A stretch of DNA of 64,000 nucleotides, from positions 28,282-92,281 of the forward strand of contig NZ_JFKB01000013.1 in the NCBI RefSeq assembly GCF_002115745.1, written 5' to 3'. Positions 51,054-59,082 of this stretch are shown here, piece after piece (position 1 is the first letter of the stretch; each line of letters begins with the position of its first letter). The position numbers and the translations under genes were made by a program. Source of the stretch: Thalassospira alkalitolerans. Lineage in GTDB: Bacteria; Pseudomonadota; Alphaproteobacteria; Rhodospirillales; Thalassospiraceae. A model generated the notes under the pieces. That model searched no databases. It had not been told where the DNA came from and saw only the letters and a list, made by a program, of their open reading frames with translations.

Positions 51054-51725
51054 TTAGCGGATCGGACGACCGGTCACGCGGCTCAGTTCCATTTCACGGA
51101 TAATGTCACCGGCCTTGTTGGTGATCGTCGTGACATAGGTGCCGCGCGGCGTTTCGGTAATGCTGCCAAGTGCCAATTCACCGCCGCCAAAGCGGATGAC
51201 CATTGCATTGGCCAGAAGGGTCATTTGGTCGGTTGTAAAGCGACGGTCATAGCGTTCATCATCATCGGCATCCGGGCGCGGCATCAGGCGGTGCAATTCA
51301 CGGAATTCGCCGCGATCCGGGCGACCGGTCATGGCATCAAGTTCAAGAATGGTGACAACATCACCCTTGGCATTGAGTAACGTGACGGCGATTTCCTTGC
51401 CCTCGTCCACCGATGTGACATCGCCGGTTTTAAGGTCGGTTGCGCCACGGTGCAGGAGCATGGCATCAATCAGGATCTTTGCTTCGTCCGTGGTGAGCGG
51501 AACCGTGCGGCGCGTGTCGTGCTTGCCATGTTTGCCATAGTCACCATGCATGCCTTTTTTGTCGCCGTCATGCATGCCAAATTTACCATCACCGTCGCGA
51601 CCATCGTCGTTCATGTGCCATGGCTGATGATCGCCACCCGATGCCAGTGCCGATGTAATCGGGGTGGCGATCAGCGTGGTGGCGATCAGGGCAGATGCGA
51701 TTTTAAGTTTACTGTTACGGGTCAT
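51054..51725 (-). CDS. Exported His/Asp-rich protein with two tandem repeats
   Basis: A 223-residue protein with a Sec signal peptide (residues 1-29, ALAS cleavage). Residues 30-72 are rich in His, Asp, Gly and Lys (HQPWHMNDDGRDGDGK, HGDYGKHGKHD), a likely metal-binding stretch. Two repeats follow, about 75-135 and 162-222, each starting LTTDE/FTTDQ and ending LD/S-x-x-TGRP. The repeats recall PepSY-like modules but I do not recognise the family with certainty. It is divergent from a two-component system whose sensor also has a His/Asp-rich periplasmic loop. Confidence 0.78.
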   Translation of the reverse strand: MTRNSKLKIASALIATTLIATPITSALASGGDHQPWHMNDDGRDGDGKFGMHDGDKKGMHGDYGKHGKHDTRRTVPLTTDEAKILIDAMLLHRGATDLKTGDVTSVDEGKEIAVTLLNAKGDVVTILELDAMTGRPDRGEFRELHRLMPRPDADDDERYDRRFTTDQMTLLANAMVIRFGGGELALGSITETPRGTYVTTITNKAGDIIREMELSRVTGRPIR

Positions 51726-51943
51726 AGGGGCCTCTTTTTCGTTGGGGGGACGTTATTGGCTGAACCCGTTATGACGCTGATTTGTCGCGAAATGATCCCG
51801 GTAAAAGGTGAAATTGGTCGCAAGCTTTGCCAAAGGGCGGTTTTGCGACAATCTGATACAAATTGCTGTTTCTGATAGGCTGTCGGGCGGATTAAGTTAA
51901 ATCATGAACAACAAGACATATTCATTCGAACAGGCAAACAGGC

Positions 51944-52669
51944 ATGAGTGACCCGGTCCATATCCTTGTCGTCGACGATCACCGCGATATCCGCGATTTG
52001 CTGGGGCGGTATTTGCGTCAGCACGAGTACCGCGTGACCTTGGCATCTGACGGGCGTGAATTGCGCAAGCTGATGGGCGAAAACGTTTTGCCTGATTTGA
52101 TCGTGCTTGATCTGATGATGCCCGGTGAAGACGGGCTTAGCCTGTGCCGGTGGTTGCGCGAAAATTATGATGTGCCTGTGGTGATGTTAACCGCCCTTGG
52201 CGAGGAAACCGATCGGATCATCGGCCTTGAAATGGGGGCGGATGATTATTTGGCAAAGCCATTTAATCCGCGTGAGTTGCTGGCGCGGATCAAAGCTGTT
52301 TTGCGTCGGTCGCAAAGTCTGCCCAGTGGTCGCCGTGGTCAGATGCCGGGTGGGGAGATCGGATTTGATCGCTGGATACTGGATCGGACGCGCCATGAAT
52401 TGCGCGATGAACAGGATGTCGTGGTGCCGCTGAGTGCCGGTGAATTTGCCTTGCTGTGTTCGTTTGTCGATCATCCCAATATGGTGCTGAACCGTGATCA
52501 GTTGCTGGATCTGACCAAGGGCCGCGAAGCCATTCCGTTTGATCGCAGCATTGATAATCAGGTCAGCCGCCTGCGTAAGAAAATTGAACCGGATCCGAAG
52601 ACCCCGACCTTGATCAAAACCGTTTGGGGCGGTGGATACATGTTCACCGCCGAGGTGTCGAAAAAATGA
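51944..52669 (+). CDS. Response regulator, OmpR family
   Basis: A 241-residue regulator. The receiver (5-120) has the acidic pair in VDDHRD, the phosphorylation aspartate in IVLDLMMPGEDG, and T/K in VMLTALG and LAKPFNPRE. The C-terminal winged helix (140-238) ends in LRKKIEPDP...VWGGGYMF. It overlaps the sensor kinase by 4 bases. Confidence 0.95.
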   Translation: MSDPVHILVVDDHRDIRDLLGRYLRQHEYRVTLASDGRELRKLMGENVLPDLIVLDLMMPGEDGLSLCRWLRENYDVPVVMLTALGEETDRIIGLEMGADDYLAKPFNPRELLARIKAVLRRSQSLPSGRRGQMPGGEIGFDRWILDRTRHELRDEQDVVVPLSAGEFALLCSFVDHPNMVLNRDQLLDLTKGREAIPFDRSIDNQVSRLRKKIEPDPKTPTLIKTVWGGGYMFTAEVSKK

Positions 52670-54267
52670 ACCTGCGCAGTTTCGGTTCCCGTTTATGGCC
52701 GAAAACCCTTGCCGGGCAGCTTGTCTTGCTGATTTTGGGGGCGGTTATTCTGACCCATGTCGTCTTGGGTTTCCTTTTGGCCGAGGAACGGCGTGATGCG
52801 GTGCTGACCGAGCGGCGTGGCGGCGCCTTGGCGCGTGTGGCCGCGATTTCGCGTGTTCTGGCGGCGACGCCATCTGAAAACTGGCGTGATGTTCTTAAGG
52901 TCGGGCAATCACCGCAAAGTGTCATGCGGCTGGTTGAACAGCCTGATGCCGATCTGCCAATGTCAGATATCAGCAATATGCTGAGTGCCCGGTTAAATCA
53001 GGCGCTTGATGGTCCGGCGGTGCCCGCGCGTGTGCATATCCTGTCCGAGGATGATTGCCGTGAAGTCGAGGCGCGTGAGAAAGATGACCGTAAAAAGCAT
53101 CATGATGATGATGACGTCAGGGATGGCGACCGGGATCATGTGCGGGAAAAGGATTGGAAGAAGAGTTGGGGGCGTTATTACCCCAGCCATATTGGCCCGC
53201 GCTTTTTCGATCATCTTGATTGTGTTGAAGCCCCGCTGATGCAGATCAGTGTGCCGATTTTCCCGTCGGGTGGATCGGGTGCCCAGAGTGGTCCTGCCGC
53301 ATCAAGCGGATCAGGGGATGGTTCGGGCCTGAATGCGCCTGATGTGGTCCAGCCGGTTGTGTGGCTTGAGGCGCGGATCAATGGGATGGCCCCGCCGCCG
53401 CGGGTGGTGCTGGCAAATATTTTGCGCGTGGCGATTTCGACGCTTTTAATCGGGATCATCGCCTATTTCCTGGCACGTCGCATGACGCGGTCCTGGGCGG
53501 TTTTGGCGCAGGCGGCCGATCGCGTCGGGCGTGGGGATTATCCCGAACCGGTGCCGGAAAAGGGGCCGATTGAAATCCGCCGGGCAGCCAAGGCGTTCAA
53601 TCGCATGACGGCAAGATTGAAGCGCTTTGTCGAGGATCGGACACGGATGCTGGCCGCAATTTCGCATGATCTGAGGACCCCGATCACGTCGCTTCGCCTG
53701 CGGGCAGAGTTTGTCGAGGATGGCGAAAATCGCGCCCGGATCATTGAAACCTTGAATGAAATGGAACAGATGGTCGAAGCGGCGATGACATTCGCACGTG
53801 AGGAAACGGCAAACGAGAAAACCCGCAAGATTGATATTACCGCCCTGACCGAGGCCATTGTAGAAGATTTGATGGAAACCGGTCACCCGATCCGTTTCCA
53901 TGGCGATGGTGCATCGCGTGTTTATCCGTGTCGGCCATTATCGATCAAGCGGGCCCTTGGCAATTTGATTTCAAATGCGCTGACATTTGGGGATCTGGTC
54001 GAGGTATCGCTTAAACCCGCCGATGACGGCGGGATATGGATCGAGATCAGCGACGATGGACCGGGCATTCCGCCAGAACAGCGCGATCAGGTATTTGAAC
54101 CGTTCTTTCGGCTTGAAACGTCACGTAATCGTGAAACCGGTGGGATCGGGCTTGGTCTTGCGATTGCGCGAACTGCGATCCGTGCGCATGGCGGCGAGAT
54201 TTATCTTGAAGATGCGCCAGCTGGCGGGCTTTTGGCGCGTATTTATCTGCCGCCGATTGCGCATTGA
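52666..54267 (+). CDS. Sensor histidine kinase with His/Asp-rich periplasmic domain
   Basis: A 533-residue membrane kinase. Membrane helices lie near 17-38 and 265-283. The periplasmic part holds a His/Asp/Lys-rich stretch at about 128-186 (DRKKHHDDDD, DGDRDHVREKDWKK, two cysteines in DDC and HLDC) and a Gly/Ser-rich segment. HAMP, HisKA (AAISHDLRTPITSL) and HATPase (DDGPGIPPEQ, GGIGLGLAIA) follow. The ATG at 52666 overlaps the regulator stop (ATGA). The charged loop suggests sensing of a metal cation or cationic peptide. Confidence 0.93.
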   Translation: MNLRSFGSRLWPKTLAGQLVLLILGAVILTHVVLGFLLAEERRDAVLTERRGGALARVAAISRVLAATPSENWRDVLKVGQSPQSVMRLVEQPDADLPMSDISNMLSARLNQALDGPAVPARVHILSEDDCREVEAREKDDRKKHHDDDDVRDGDRDHVREKDWKKSWGRYYPSHIGPRFFDHLDCVEAPLMQISVPIFPSGGSGAQSGPAASSGSGDGSGLNAPDVVQPVVWLEARINGMAPPPRVVLANILRVAISTLLIGIIAYFLARRMTRSWAVLAQAADRVGRGDYPEPVPEKGPIEIRRAAKAFNRMTARLKRFVEDRTRMLAAISHDLRTPITSLRLRAEFVEDGENRARIIETLNEMEQMVEAAMTFAREETANEKTRKIDITALTEAIVEDLMETGHPIRFHGDGASRVYPCRPLSIKRALGNLISNALTFGDLVEVSLKPADDGGIWIEISDDGPGIPPEQRDQVFEPFFRLETSRNRETGGIGLGLAIARTAIRAHGGEIYLEDAPAGGLLARIYLPPIAH

Positions 54268-54476
54268 TCGGGATTTGTTGCCTGACAGTTATCCCCGCCG
54301 GCCGATAGACGGTGCAGGAGGGGGCTGTGTGGTGGTTGGTTTTTGCTGGTTTGACCGGAATTTGTCAGGAATAATCTCTTTCCGAGAAGTTTTTGCGGTT
54401 TTGCAATTGCGAAATCGGAACTCTGTCCCATTTTAGGCGGTGTAATAATAACGTAAGAATTAGGACGGAGCAGTTC

Positions 54477-55784
54477 ATGACAGATACAGCAAAGCCGATG
54501 GGAAGCAATGTAACGTCCCTTCCCGGAACCAATAGCGCCCTGTCGGGTGGTGGCTTTGTGCGTGCAGTCAATGACTGGCTGATGGAACGTGCGCTTGAAG
54601 ATACCGATATTGATGCCATTCTTGAAGGCATGGTATCGCGTCTTGTTGCTGTGGGAATTCCGCTTGACCGGGTCATGGTCGGTTTTAAAACGCTGCATCC
54701 GCTTTACGAAGGCGTTACTTATATCTGGTCGAAGAATCGTGGGACGGTTGAGCGTTCGCTCCATCTTGATGTTCGAGAGAAAAACCCCGATTGGCTTGAG
54801 AGCCCGATGAAATGGATGGCCGATAATGACGTCACGTTTTTACGACGTCACCTGATCGGCCCGGGTGCAATCCTTGATTTTAATGTTCTGAAAGACTTTA
54901 AAAAGTCGGGCGGGACTGATTATTTGGCGCTGATGACGCCGTTTACCACGGATCGTGACAGTACGCTTGGCGCCAATCGTATCTTCATGACCTATATGAC
55001 CGGTCGTCCCAGTGGCTTTACCGACGAGGACCTTGCGATCCTGTCGGCGATCCAGCGTCGTTTTGCGGTGTCGTGCAAAATGCGGATCATGCACGAAGAA
55101 ACCAAGACTATTCTTCATACTTATTTGGGGTCAGATGCCGGGCAGCGGGTGCGGGATGGCCAAATCAAACTGGGTGATAGTACCAAAACGCGTGCAGTGA
55201 TCTGGTTTTCGGATATGCGCAATTCGACATCGGTTGCCGCCAGTGTCGGGGACGATGCGTTTCTGGGTGAAATGAATGATTTCTTTGCCGCAACGGCCGG
55301 GGCGGTATTGAAACATGGCGGGCAGGTTCTGCGCTATATCGGGGATGCGACGCTTGCGATTTTCCCAATCCGCGAGGATGAACAGGATTTGGAACAAGCC
55401 TGTGTTTCAGCCCTTTATGCCGCCGCCGAAGCACAACTTAACATCGACCAATTAAATACAAAGCGCGAAGAAACCGGATTGCCTGCCTTTGATTACGGTC
55501 TTGGCATGCATGTCGGGGATGTGATTTACGGCAATGTTGGTGTACCGGATCGGGTTGATTTTACGGTGATCGGGCAGGCGGCAAATGAAGCCGCGCGGAT
55601 CGAACAATTGACCAAGCAACTTGGCAAGCGGGTTCTGGTCAGCGATCAAGTCGCAAAATTCATTTCCTGCCCGACAGAAGAAATGGGTGCCTATGAGCTT
55701 CAGGGCACCGGGCTTAGCATGAAGCTGTTTGCCCCAGACTTTGCCGAGGCCTGCCACCGTATTCAACTGATGCAGGCGGGATAA
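54477..55784 (+). CDS. Class III adenylate/guanylate cyclase
   Basis: A 435-residue protein. Residues about 25-205 form an N-terminal sensor region (GAF-like, not certain), then the cyclase domain with metal-binding D246 (WFSDMRNST) and D290 (RYIGDATLAIF). The position usually held by the purine-selecting lysine in the second motif is R (VLRYIGD). The start at 54477 has GGAG 6 bases upstream. It lies between a two-component system and the R-body locus and has its own promoter region, so no functional link is claimed. Confidence 0.9.
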   Translation: MTDTAKPMGSNVTSLPGTNSALSGGGFVRAVNDWLMERALEDTDIDAILEGMVSRLVAVGIPLDRVMVGFKTLHPLYEGVTYIWSKNRGTVERSLHLDVREKNPDWLESPMKWMADNDVTFLRRHLIGPGAILDFNVLKDFKKSGGTDYLALMTPFTTDRDSTLGANRIFMTYMTGRPSGFTDEDLAILSAIQRRFAVSCKMRIMHEETKTILHTYLGSDAGQRVRDGQIKLGDSTKTRAVIWFSDMRNSTSVAASVGDDAFLGEMNDFFAATAGAVLKHGGQVLRYIGDATLAIFPIREDEQDLEQACVSALYAAAEAQLNIDQLNTKREETGLPAFDYGLGMHVGDVIYGNVGVPDRVDFTVIGQAANEAARIEQLTKQLGKRVLVSDQVAKFISCPTEEMGAYELQGTGLSMKLFAPDFAEACHRIQLMQAG

Positions 55785-55864
55785 TTGATCCGCGCATTTA
55801 GGGGCACTTCTTAAATAGCGAAGACAATGAGCTTACCCAGAAATTGGTGCCCAAAATATCAAGT

Positions 55865-55917
55865 CTGAACAAAGGCATGCCGTGTTCAGCCGTGCCTTGC
55901 CATTTCTGAAGGCACGG
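55865..55917 (-). terminator. Two adjacent stem-loops after the R-body cluster
   Basis: CTGAACA/TGTTCAG (55865-55889) and CCGTGCCTT/AAGGCACGG (55890-55917) are perfect stems placed side by side, about 75 bases after the last leftward reb gene. No T run follows, so they may end or protect the transcript. Confidence 0.4.
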
Positions 55918-55989
55918 AGATTTCGGCATCATTATCCTGTAACTGTTGGATAAATCCGTCGAAATAGAAAGGCGGGGGTGTCTGGTGGG

Positions 55990-56553
55990 TCAAGCCATGC
56001 TGTCAAAATCCTTGACCACGCCGCTTGATGCGGTGCCGACCTTGGTGAAGGTTTCCTGGGCGTCGGTTACCGCTTTGGTCGCGGCGGCAATGATATCGGC
56101 ATAGGGATCAGTTGTTTTTTCTGCCAGCATTTTCTGCATTGCGACACCGGTCGTGGCGGAGGCCATCGACATGATGTTGCGCATGTAATCGGTGCTGTCT
56201 TGCACGGCATAGGCCGCGGCCTGGGCGACTTTTTGATAAGCGATGCCATTTGCCCCCGGACCGGCCCCGTTTAGCACCGCATGATTGGTGGTGCCGACGG
56301 CCTGTACGATTTGGGGATTAAGGGCGGTGCTTAGCGGCGGCGAGTTTTCGGCACTGCTGGTAGATGATGATGATTCATTTGCGGTGCTGCTGTCGCTGGT
56401 GTCGGAATTTGACGGGGAACCTGAACTGGCATCGGACGTTGTTGTGGAGCCTGCGGCATCGGTGCTGTCACTTGTTGTGCCGGTTGACGCAGTTGCACTT
56501 GTGTCGGATGTGCTGCTGCTGCTGTCAGGTTTGGGATCGGTATCGTCTGCCAT
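55990..56553 (-). CDS. RebB-like protein with Ser/Thr-rich N-terminal extension
   Basis: A 187-residue protein, last of the reb array. Residues 1-75 are almost wholly Ser, Thr, Asp, Ala and Gly. Residues about 78-150 look like a divergent RebB domain (LNPQIVQAVGTTNHAVL, then helix-forming Ala/Gln-rich sequence), and a further helical tail follows. GAGG precedes the ATG. It is in a unit with the two upstream reb genes behind the 57345 promoter. The extension could project from the R-body or cap it, which is speculation. Confidence 0.7.
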   Translation of the reverse strand: MADDTDPKPDSSSSTSDTSATASTGTTSDSTDAAGSTTTSDASSGSPSNSDTSDSSTANESSSSTSSAENSPPLSTALNPQIVQAVGTTNHAVLNGAGPGANGIAYQKVAQAAAYAVQDSTDYMRNIMSMASATTGVAMQKMLAEKTTDPYADIIAAATKAVTDAQETFTKVGTASSGVVKDFDSMA

Positions 56554-56658
56554 GACGGGGCCTCATTGCGATTTTGGGTTCATGACGCGGTCAAGCGGGG
56601 ATCGACCGGAATGTTTGTCGGTTTGGTTCCGCGTGAAGCAGGGGCAAGTTGCCGGTAT

Positions 56659-56919
56659 TTAACCGGACTTGCCACCGCCACCCATGCCGCCACCGGAGCT
56701 GTCGAGGATCATTTTGCACGCGGTGGAGGTTACGGCGTTGCCAATCTGTTGCAATCCGCCCTGGGTTTGCATGGCGTTTTGCATCGAAAGACTGATGGAA
56801 TGTGCCATCGTCTGATACACGAGCCCCATTGCCTGTGCCGGAGCTTCGCCCAGAACCTTGACGTTGGTCTGAGTGACCGCGTCTGTAATCTGGGAGTTAA
56901 CCGGGGTGTTGTCTGCCAT
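56659..56919 (-). CDS. RebB-family R-body protein, Gly-rich tail
   Basis: An 86-residue RebB-family protein. The signature NSQITDAVTQTNVKVLGEAPAQAMGLVYQ fills residues 8-36, followed by the AHS-x-N helix (AHSISLSMQNAMQ). Instead of the usual long C-terminal helix it ends in GGGMGGGGKSG. GAGGG precedes the ATG. It lies 59 bases downstream of the 107-residue RebB. Confidence 0.88.
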   Translation of the reverse strand: MADNTPVNSQITDAVTQTNVKVLGEAPAQAMGLVYQTMAHSISLSMQNAMQTQGGLQQIGNAVTSTACKMILDSSGGGMGGGGKSG

Positions 56920-56978
56920 GTCACGCCCTCACTGAAATATTCGGATAAAGCGCACGGCGCGCAATGTCCGAATTCTGC

Positions 56979-57302
56979 CTAACGGCGAGTTGCTGCCAAA
57001 ATGACCAAAAGGGTCAGTAGTGTATTGCTATTGTCTGATCGTGACAGCTTGTTGGTTGCCTGTGCACCGGCCATGGTATTGACCGAGTAAAGCTGCATCA
57101 CGCCCATATTGGTCGCGGCCTGCGAGCACATGGACGCCTGTTGCTGGGCCTGAATGGCGTTTTGGAACAGGATCGATGTTGAATGGGCCGCACTTTGATA
57201 GATCATGCCCATTGCATTTGCCGGGGCCGAGCCGAGAACGCTGACCGATGTCTGGGTCACCGCATCTGTGATCTGACCGTTCACTGGGGTTGGAATAGCC
57301 AT
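56979..57302 (-). CDS. rebB: RebB-family R-body structural protein
   Basis: A 107-residue RebB-family ('killing trait') protein: GQITDAVTQTSVSVLG, then AHSTSILFQNAIQAQQQ and a helical C-terminus. Reb proteins polymerise into coiled ribbons (R-bodies) that can extend suddenly. GGAGGAA precedes the ATG at 57302; an upstream ATG (57326) is not needed. It is first in its unit, 43 bases after the shared promoter motif. It is a diverged copy of the two 107-111-residue paralogs. Confidence 0.92.
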   Translation of the reverse strand: MAIPTPVNGQITDAVTQTSVSVLGSAPANAMGMIYQSAAHSTSILFQNAIQAQQQASMCSQAATNMGVMQLYSVNTMAGAQATNKLSRSDNSNTLLTLLVILAATRR

Positions 57303-57344
57303 TTCTTCCTCCGATTTGGCGGTCACGATGACCGTACTCGTCTT

Positions 57345-57369
57345 GACGCAGATGTTTGATCTTTGTGAC
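57345..57369 (-). promoter_or_regulatory. Shared R-body promoter motif, copy 6
   Basis: Leftward GTCACAA, 14 bases, CGTCAA. Spacing and boxes equal the other five copies in the locus. It precedes the rebB gene at 57302. Confidence 0.8.
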
Positions 57370-57386
57370 GAAATTACTGGTAGTTT

Positions 57387-57611
57387 TTAACCGGCCTGGG
57401 CCGAAATCATTGCGACCAGCTTAGATGTCGCGGTGTTTGAAACCTGTTGCATATTGCCTTGCGTCAGGGTGGCATTTTCCATTGCCAACCCCGTCGAATG
57501 GGAATGCGATTGCAGGGCAATTGATACCGCCTGGGCGGGACTTTCGCCCAGAACCTTGACGTTGGTCTGTGTCACGGCATCGGTAATTTGCGGATTGACG
57601 ATATCGCTCAT
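57387..57611 (-). CDS. Short RebB-family protein
   Basis: A 74-residue RebB-family protein: NPQITDAVTQTNVKVLGESPAQAVSIALQ followed by SHSTGLAMENATLTQ and a short helix. It is the smallest member of the array. AAAGG lies 9 bases before the ATG. It ends a unit that starts at 58414; no shared promoter motif lies directly upstream. Confidence 0.88.
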   Translation of the reverse strand: MSDIVNPQITDAVTQTNVKVLGESPAQAVSIALQSHSHSTGLAMENATLTQGNMQQVSNTATSKLVAMISAQAG

Positions 57612-57693
57612 GACATCATGCCTTTGCCTTGAATGGATCTGTCACCGAACCGGGGTGTTAAGTTTTTCCGTATCGGTGGCAGGACGGTTCTGT

Positions 57694-57822
57694 CTAGTTC
57701 TGTGCCGCATGCGCTTGTTGTTGTCTTTCGAGTTCTTCGTCGGTTAATTCGACATAGATGTGTTGATTGGAATCCGGCGGTGTTTCTGCCACTGGGTTGC
57801 TTGTTGGCGCGCGCGCCATCAT
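57694..57822 (-). CDS. Small 42-residue ORF inside the reb array
   Basis: A short frame in the 234-base gap between two reb genes. It starts with two ATG codons (57822, 57819), has a central IYVELTDEELERQQQAHA acidic/Gln-rich helix and ends in TAG. It has no clear ribosome site (ACGAG at about 10 bases). Support comes from position in the operon, strand and protein-like composition. I do not recognise it. In Caedibacter-type reb loci small non-RebB partners also occur. Confidence 0.45.
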   Translation of the reverse strand: MMARAPTSNPVAETPPDSNQHIYVELTDEELERQQQAHAAQN

Positions 57823-57845
57823 GGGGGACGGCTCGTTCTTTGATT

Positions 57846-58112
57846 TTACGTGCTTCCCCCGTCGGGAAAAAAATCAGAATCTTTGTCCCCGATAGACAGG
57901 GTATTGCGCGTGCATTCCATGGTGGTCGCCAGACTGGCAACGGCGAGCTGTTGTTGTTCACTGACCATATTGGCAAACAGAATTCCCTGTGCCTGTGCCT
58001 GTGCCAGATAGGTTTGCATGGTGCCCATTGCGGGCGCTGTCCCCATGACGGTGGTGTTGGTCTGTGTCACGCCATCGGTAATCTGTTTGTCGACTTCGCG
58101 CGAGGTGTTCAT
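57846..58112 (-). CDS. RebB-family protein (divergent)
   Basis: An 88-residue RebB-family protein: KQITDGVTQTNTTVMGTAPAMGTMQTYLAQAQAQG, then FANMVSEQQQ. The usual AHS motif is replaced by AQAQAQG, a feature shared only with its upstream neighbour, so the two form a sub-family. It starts 11 bases after that neighbour's stop. Confidence 0.85.
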   Translation of the reverse strand: MNTSREVDKQITDGVTQTNTTVMGTAPAMGTMQTYLAQAQAQGILFANMVSEQQQLAVASLATTMECTRNTLSIGDKDSDFFPDGGST

Positions 58113-58123
58113 CGTTTTGATCC

Positions 58124-58414
58124 TTATCGGTTACGACGCGACATCATTTGTTCGACGCTTTTGGTTAGCGTCGCCATGCCGGTCATGGAAAGTTGCCGTT
58201 GGCCGGAAACCATATTGGCCATCAAAACGCCCTGCGCCTGTGACTGGGCCATCATGGCCTGAAGTGTTGCATAGGCCGGTGCAACGCCGATTGTGCTGAC
58301 ATTGACCTGACTGACGGCGTCACTGATCTGGTGAGATACCTGATGGTGGCGTATATCTTCTGAGTTGCCTGTGTCGGAATCTTGATTGCTTGTGTCGGAT
58401 TTTGCCGGTGCCAT
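58124..58414 (-). CDS. RebB-family protein with polar N-terminus
   Basis: A 96-residue protein: about 28 polar residues (Ser, Asp, Asn, His), then HQISDAVSQVNVSTIGVAPAYATLQAMMAQSQAQG and LMANMVSGQRQ. It pairs with the next gene. The ATG at 58414 has AAGGAG 6 bases upstream; a GTG at 58417 is too close. The shared promoter motif lies 40 bases before it. Confidence 0.85.
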   Translation of the reverse strand: MAPAKSDTSNQDSDTGNSEDIRHHQVSHQISDAVSQVNVSTIGVAPAYATLQAMMAQSQAQGVLMANMVSGQRQLSMTGMATLTKSVEQMMSRRNR

Positions 58415-58453
58415 CACGGTCTCCTTGGCTGGCGCTTGGGACTACACAGCAAT

Positions 58454-58478
58454 GACGGTGTGCGGGCGCATTTGTGAT
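58454..58478 (-). promoter_or_regulatory. Shared R-body promoter motif, copy 5
   Basis: Leftward ATCACAA, 14 bases, CGTCA. It lies between the terminator of the upstream reb gene and the gene at 58414, and differs from the consensus only in the base before TCACAA. Confidence 0.78.
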
Positions 58479-58481
58479 GTG

Positions 58482-58517
58482 AAAAAAAAAGCCCGGCAAG
58501 CGATAAGCATGCCGGGC
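58482..58517 (-). terminator. Terminator of the reb gene at 58546-58881
   Basis: GCCCGGCA pairs with TGCCGGGC around an 11-base loop, followed by nine T on the leftward strand. Confidence 0.87.
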
Positions 58518-58545
58518 CGGTTTGGGCAGCGAAACCAATGAAAGG

Positions 58546-58881
58546 TTACGACACTGCGGTGCCGGTCGTCGCTTTCAGGGCGGACAACAGGGAAAGCATG
58601 TTGTCCGGAACATCGCTGGTTGCGATTTTCTGCGTTGCCACAGCGCCTGCCATGGTATCGACGGAATAGACCTGAATGACGCCCTGATTGGTTGCAGCCT
58701 GCGACGAGATGCCGACCTGCTGCTGGTTGCTGACAGCGTTCTCGTAGAGAATGCCATGGGAATGTGCCAGCGACTGAAACAGCGAGCCCATGGCCATGGC
58801 CGGTGCATCGCCCAGTACTTTGACATTGGCCTGGGTCACTGCATCGGTAATCATGCCATTGACCGGGGTATTATCAGCCAT
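58546..58881 (-). CDS. rebB: RebB-family R-body structural protein
   Basis: A 111-residue RebB protein: NGMITDAVTQANVKVLGDAPAMAMGSLFQSLAHS, then GILYENAVSNQQQ, SSQAATNQGVIQVYSVDTMAGAVATQ and a short tail. It is close in sequence to the next upstream gene, evidence of a recent tandem duplication. It is transcribed alone between its own promoter motif and a strong terminator. AGGAG precedes the ATG. Confidence 0.94.
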   Translation of the reverse strand: MADNTPVNGMITDAVTQANVKVLGDAPAMAMGSLFQSLAHSHGILYENAVSNQQQVGISSQAATNQGVIQVYSVDTMAGAVATQKIATSDVPDNMLSLLSALKATTGTAVS

Positions 58882-58955
58882 AATCTGTCTCCTGGTTGCC
58901 TAAAAATATGCCGGAAACCGGCCCGTTCCGCGTCTTGCGCGGCGATCAGTCATTT

Positions 58956-58980
58956 GACGGGGGCTAAACATCTTTGTGAC
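58956..58980 (-). promoter_or_regulatory. Shared R-body promoter motif, copy 4
   Basis: Leftward GTCACAA, 14 bases, CGTCAA, 75 bases before the rebB gene at 58881. Confidence 0.8.
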
Positions 58981-59023
58981 GCCAAACCGCCAAAAACTGC
59001 GGGCAAAATTGCCGGGAAACGAT

Positions 59024-59056
59024 ATTGGGCGGCCGGTCGTGAACGGGCCGCCCAAT
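59024..59056 (-). terminator. Hairpin after the reb gene at 59083-59406
   Basis: ATTGGGCGGCC pairs with GGCCGCCCAAT around an 11-base loop, 27 bases after the stop. There is no T run, so some read-through into the next reb gene is possible. Confidence 0.6.
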
Positions 59057-59082
59057 TGGGGAAGTCTGGGGATAAAGACAGC

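Noticed and set aside
55798..55932. 44-codon leftward ORF after the reb array
   Set aside because: It runs through two perfect stem-loops, has no ribosome site, and its composition does not look coding; treated as structured non-coding DNA.
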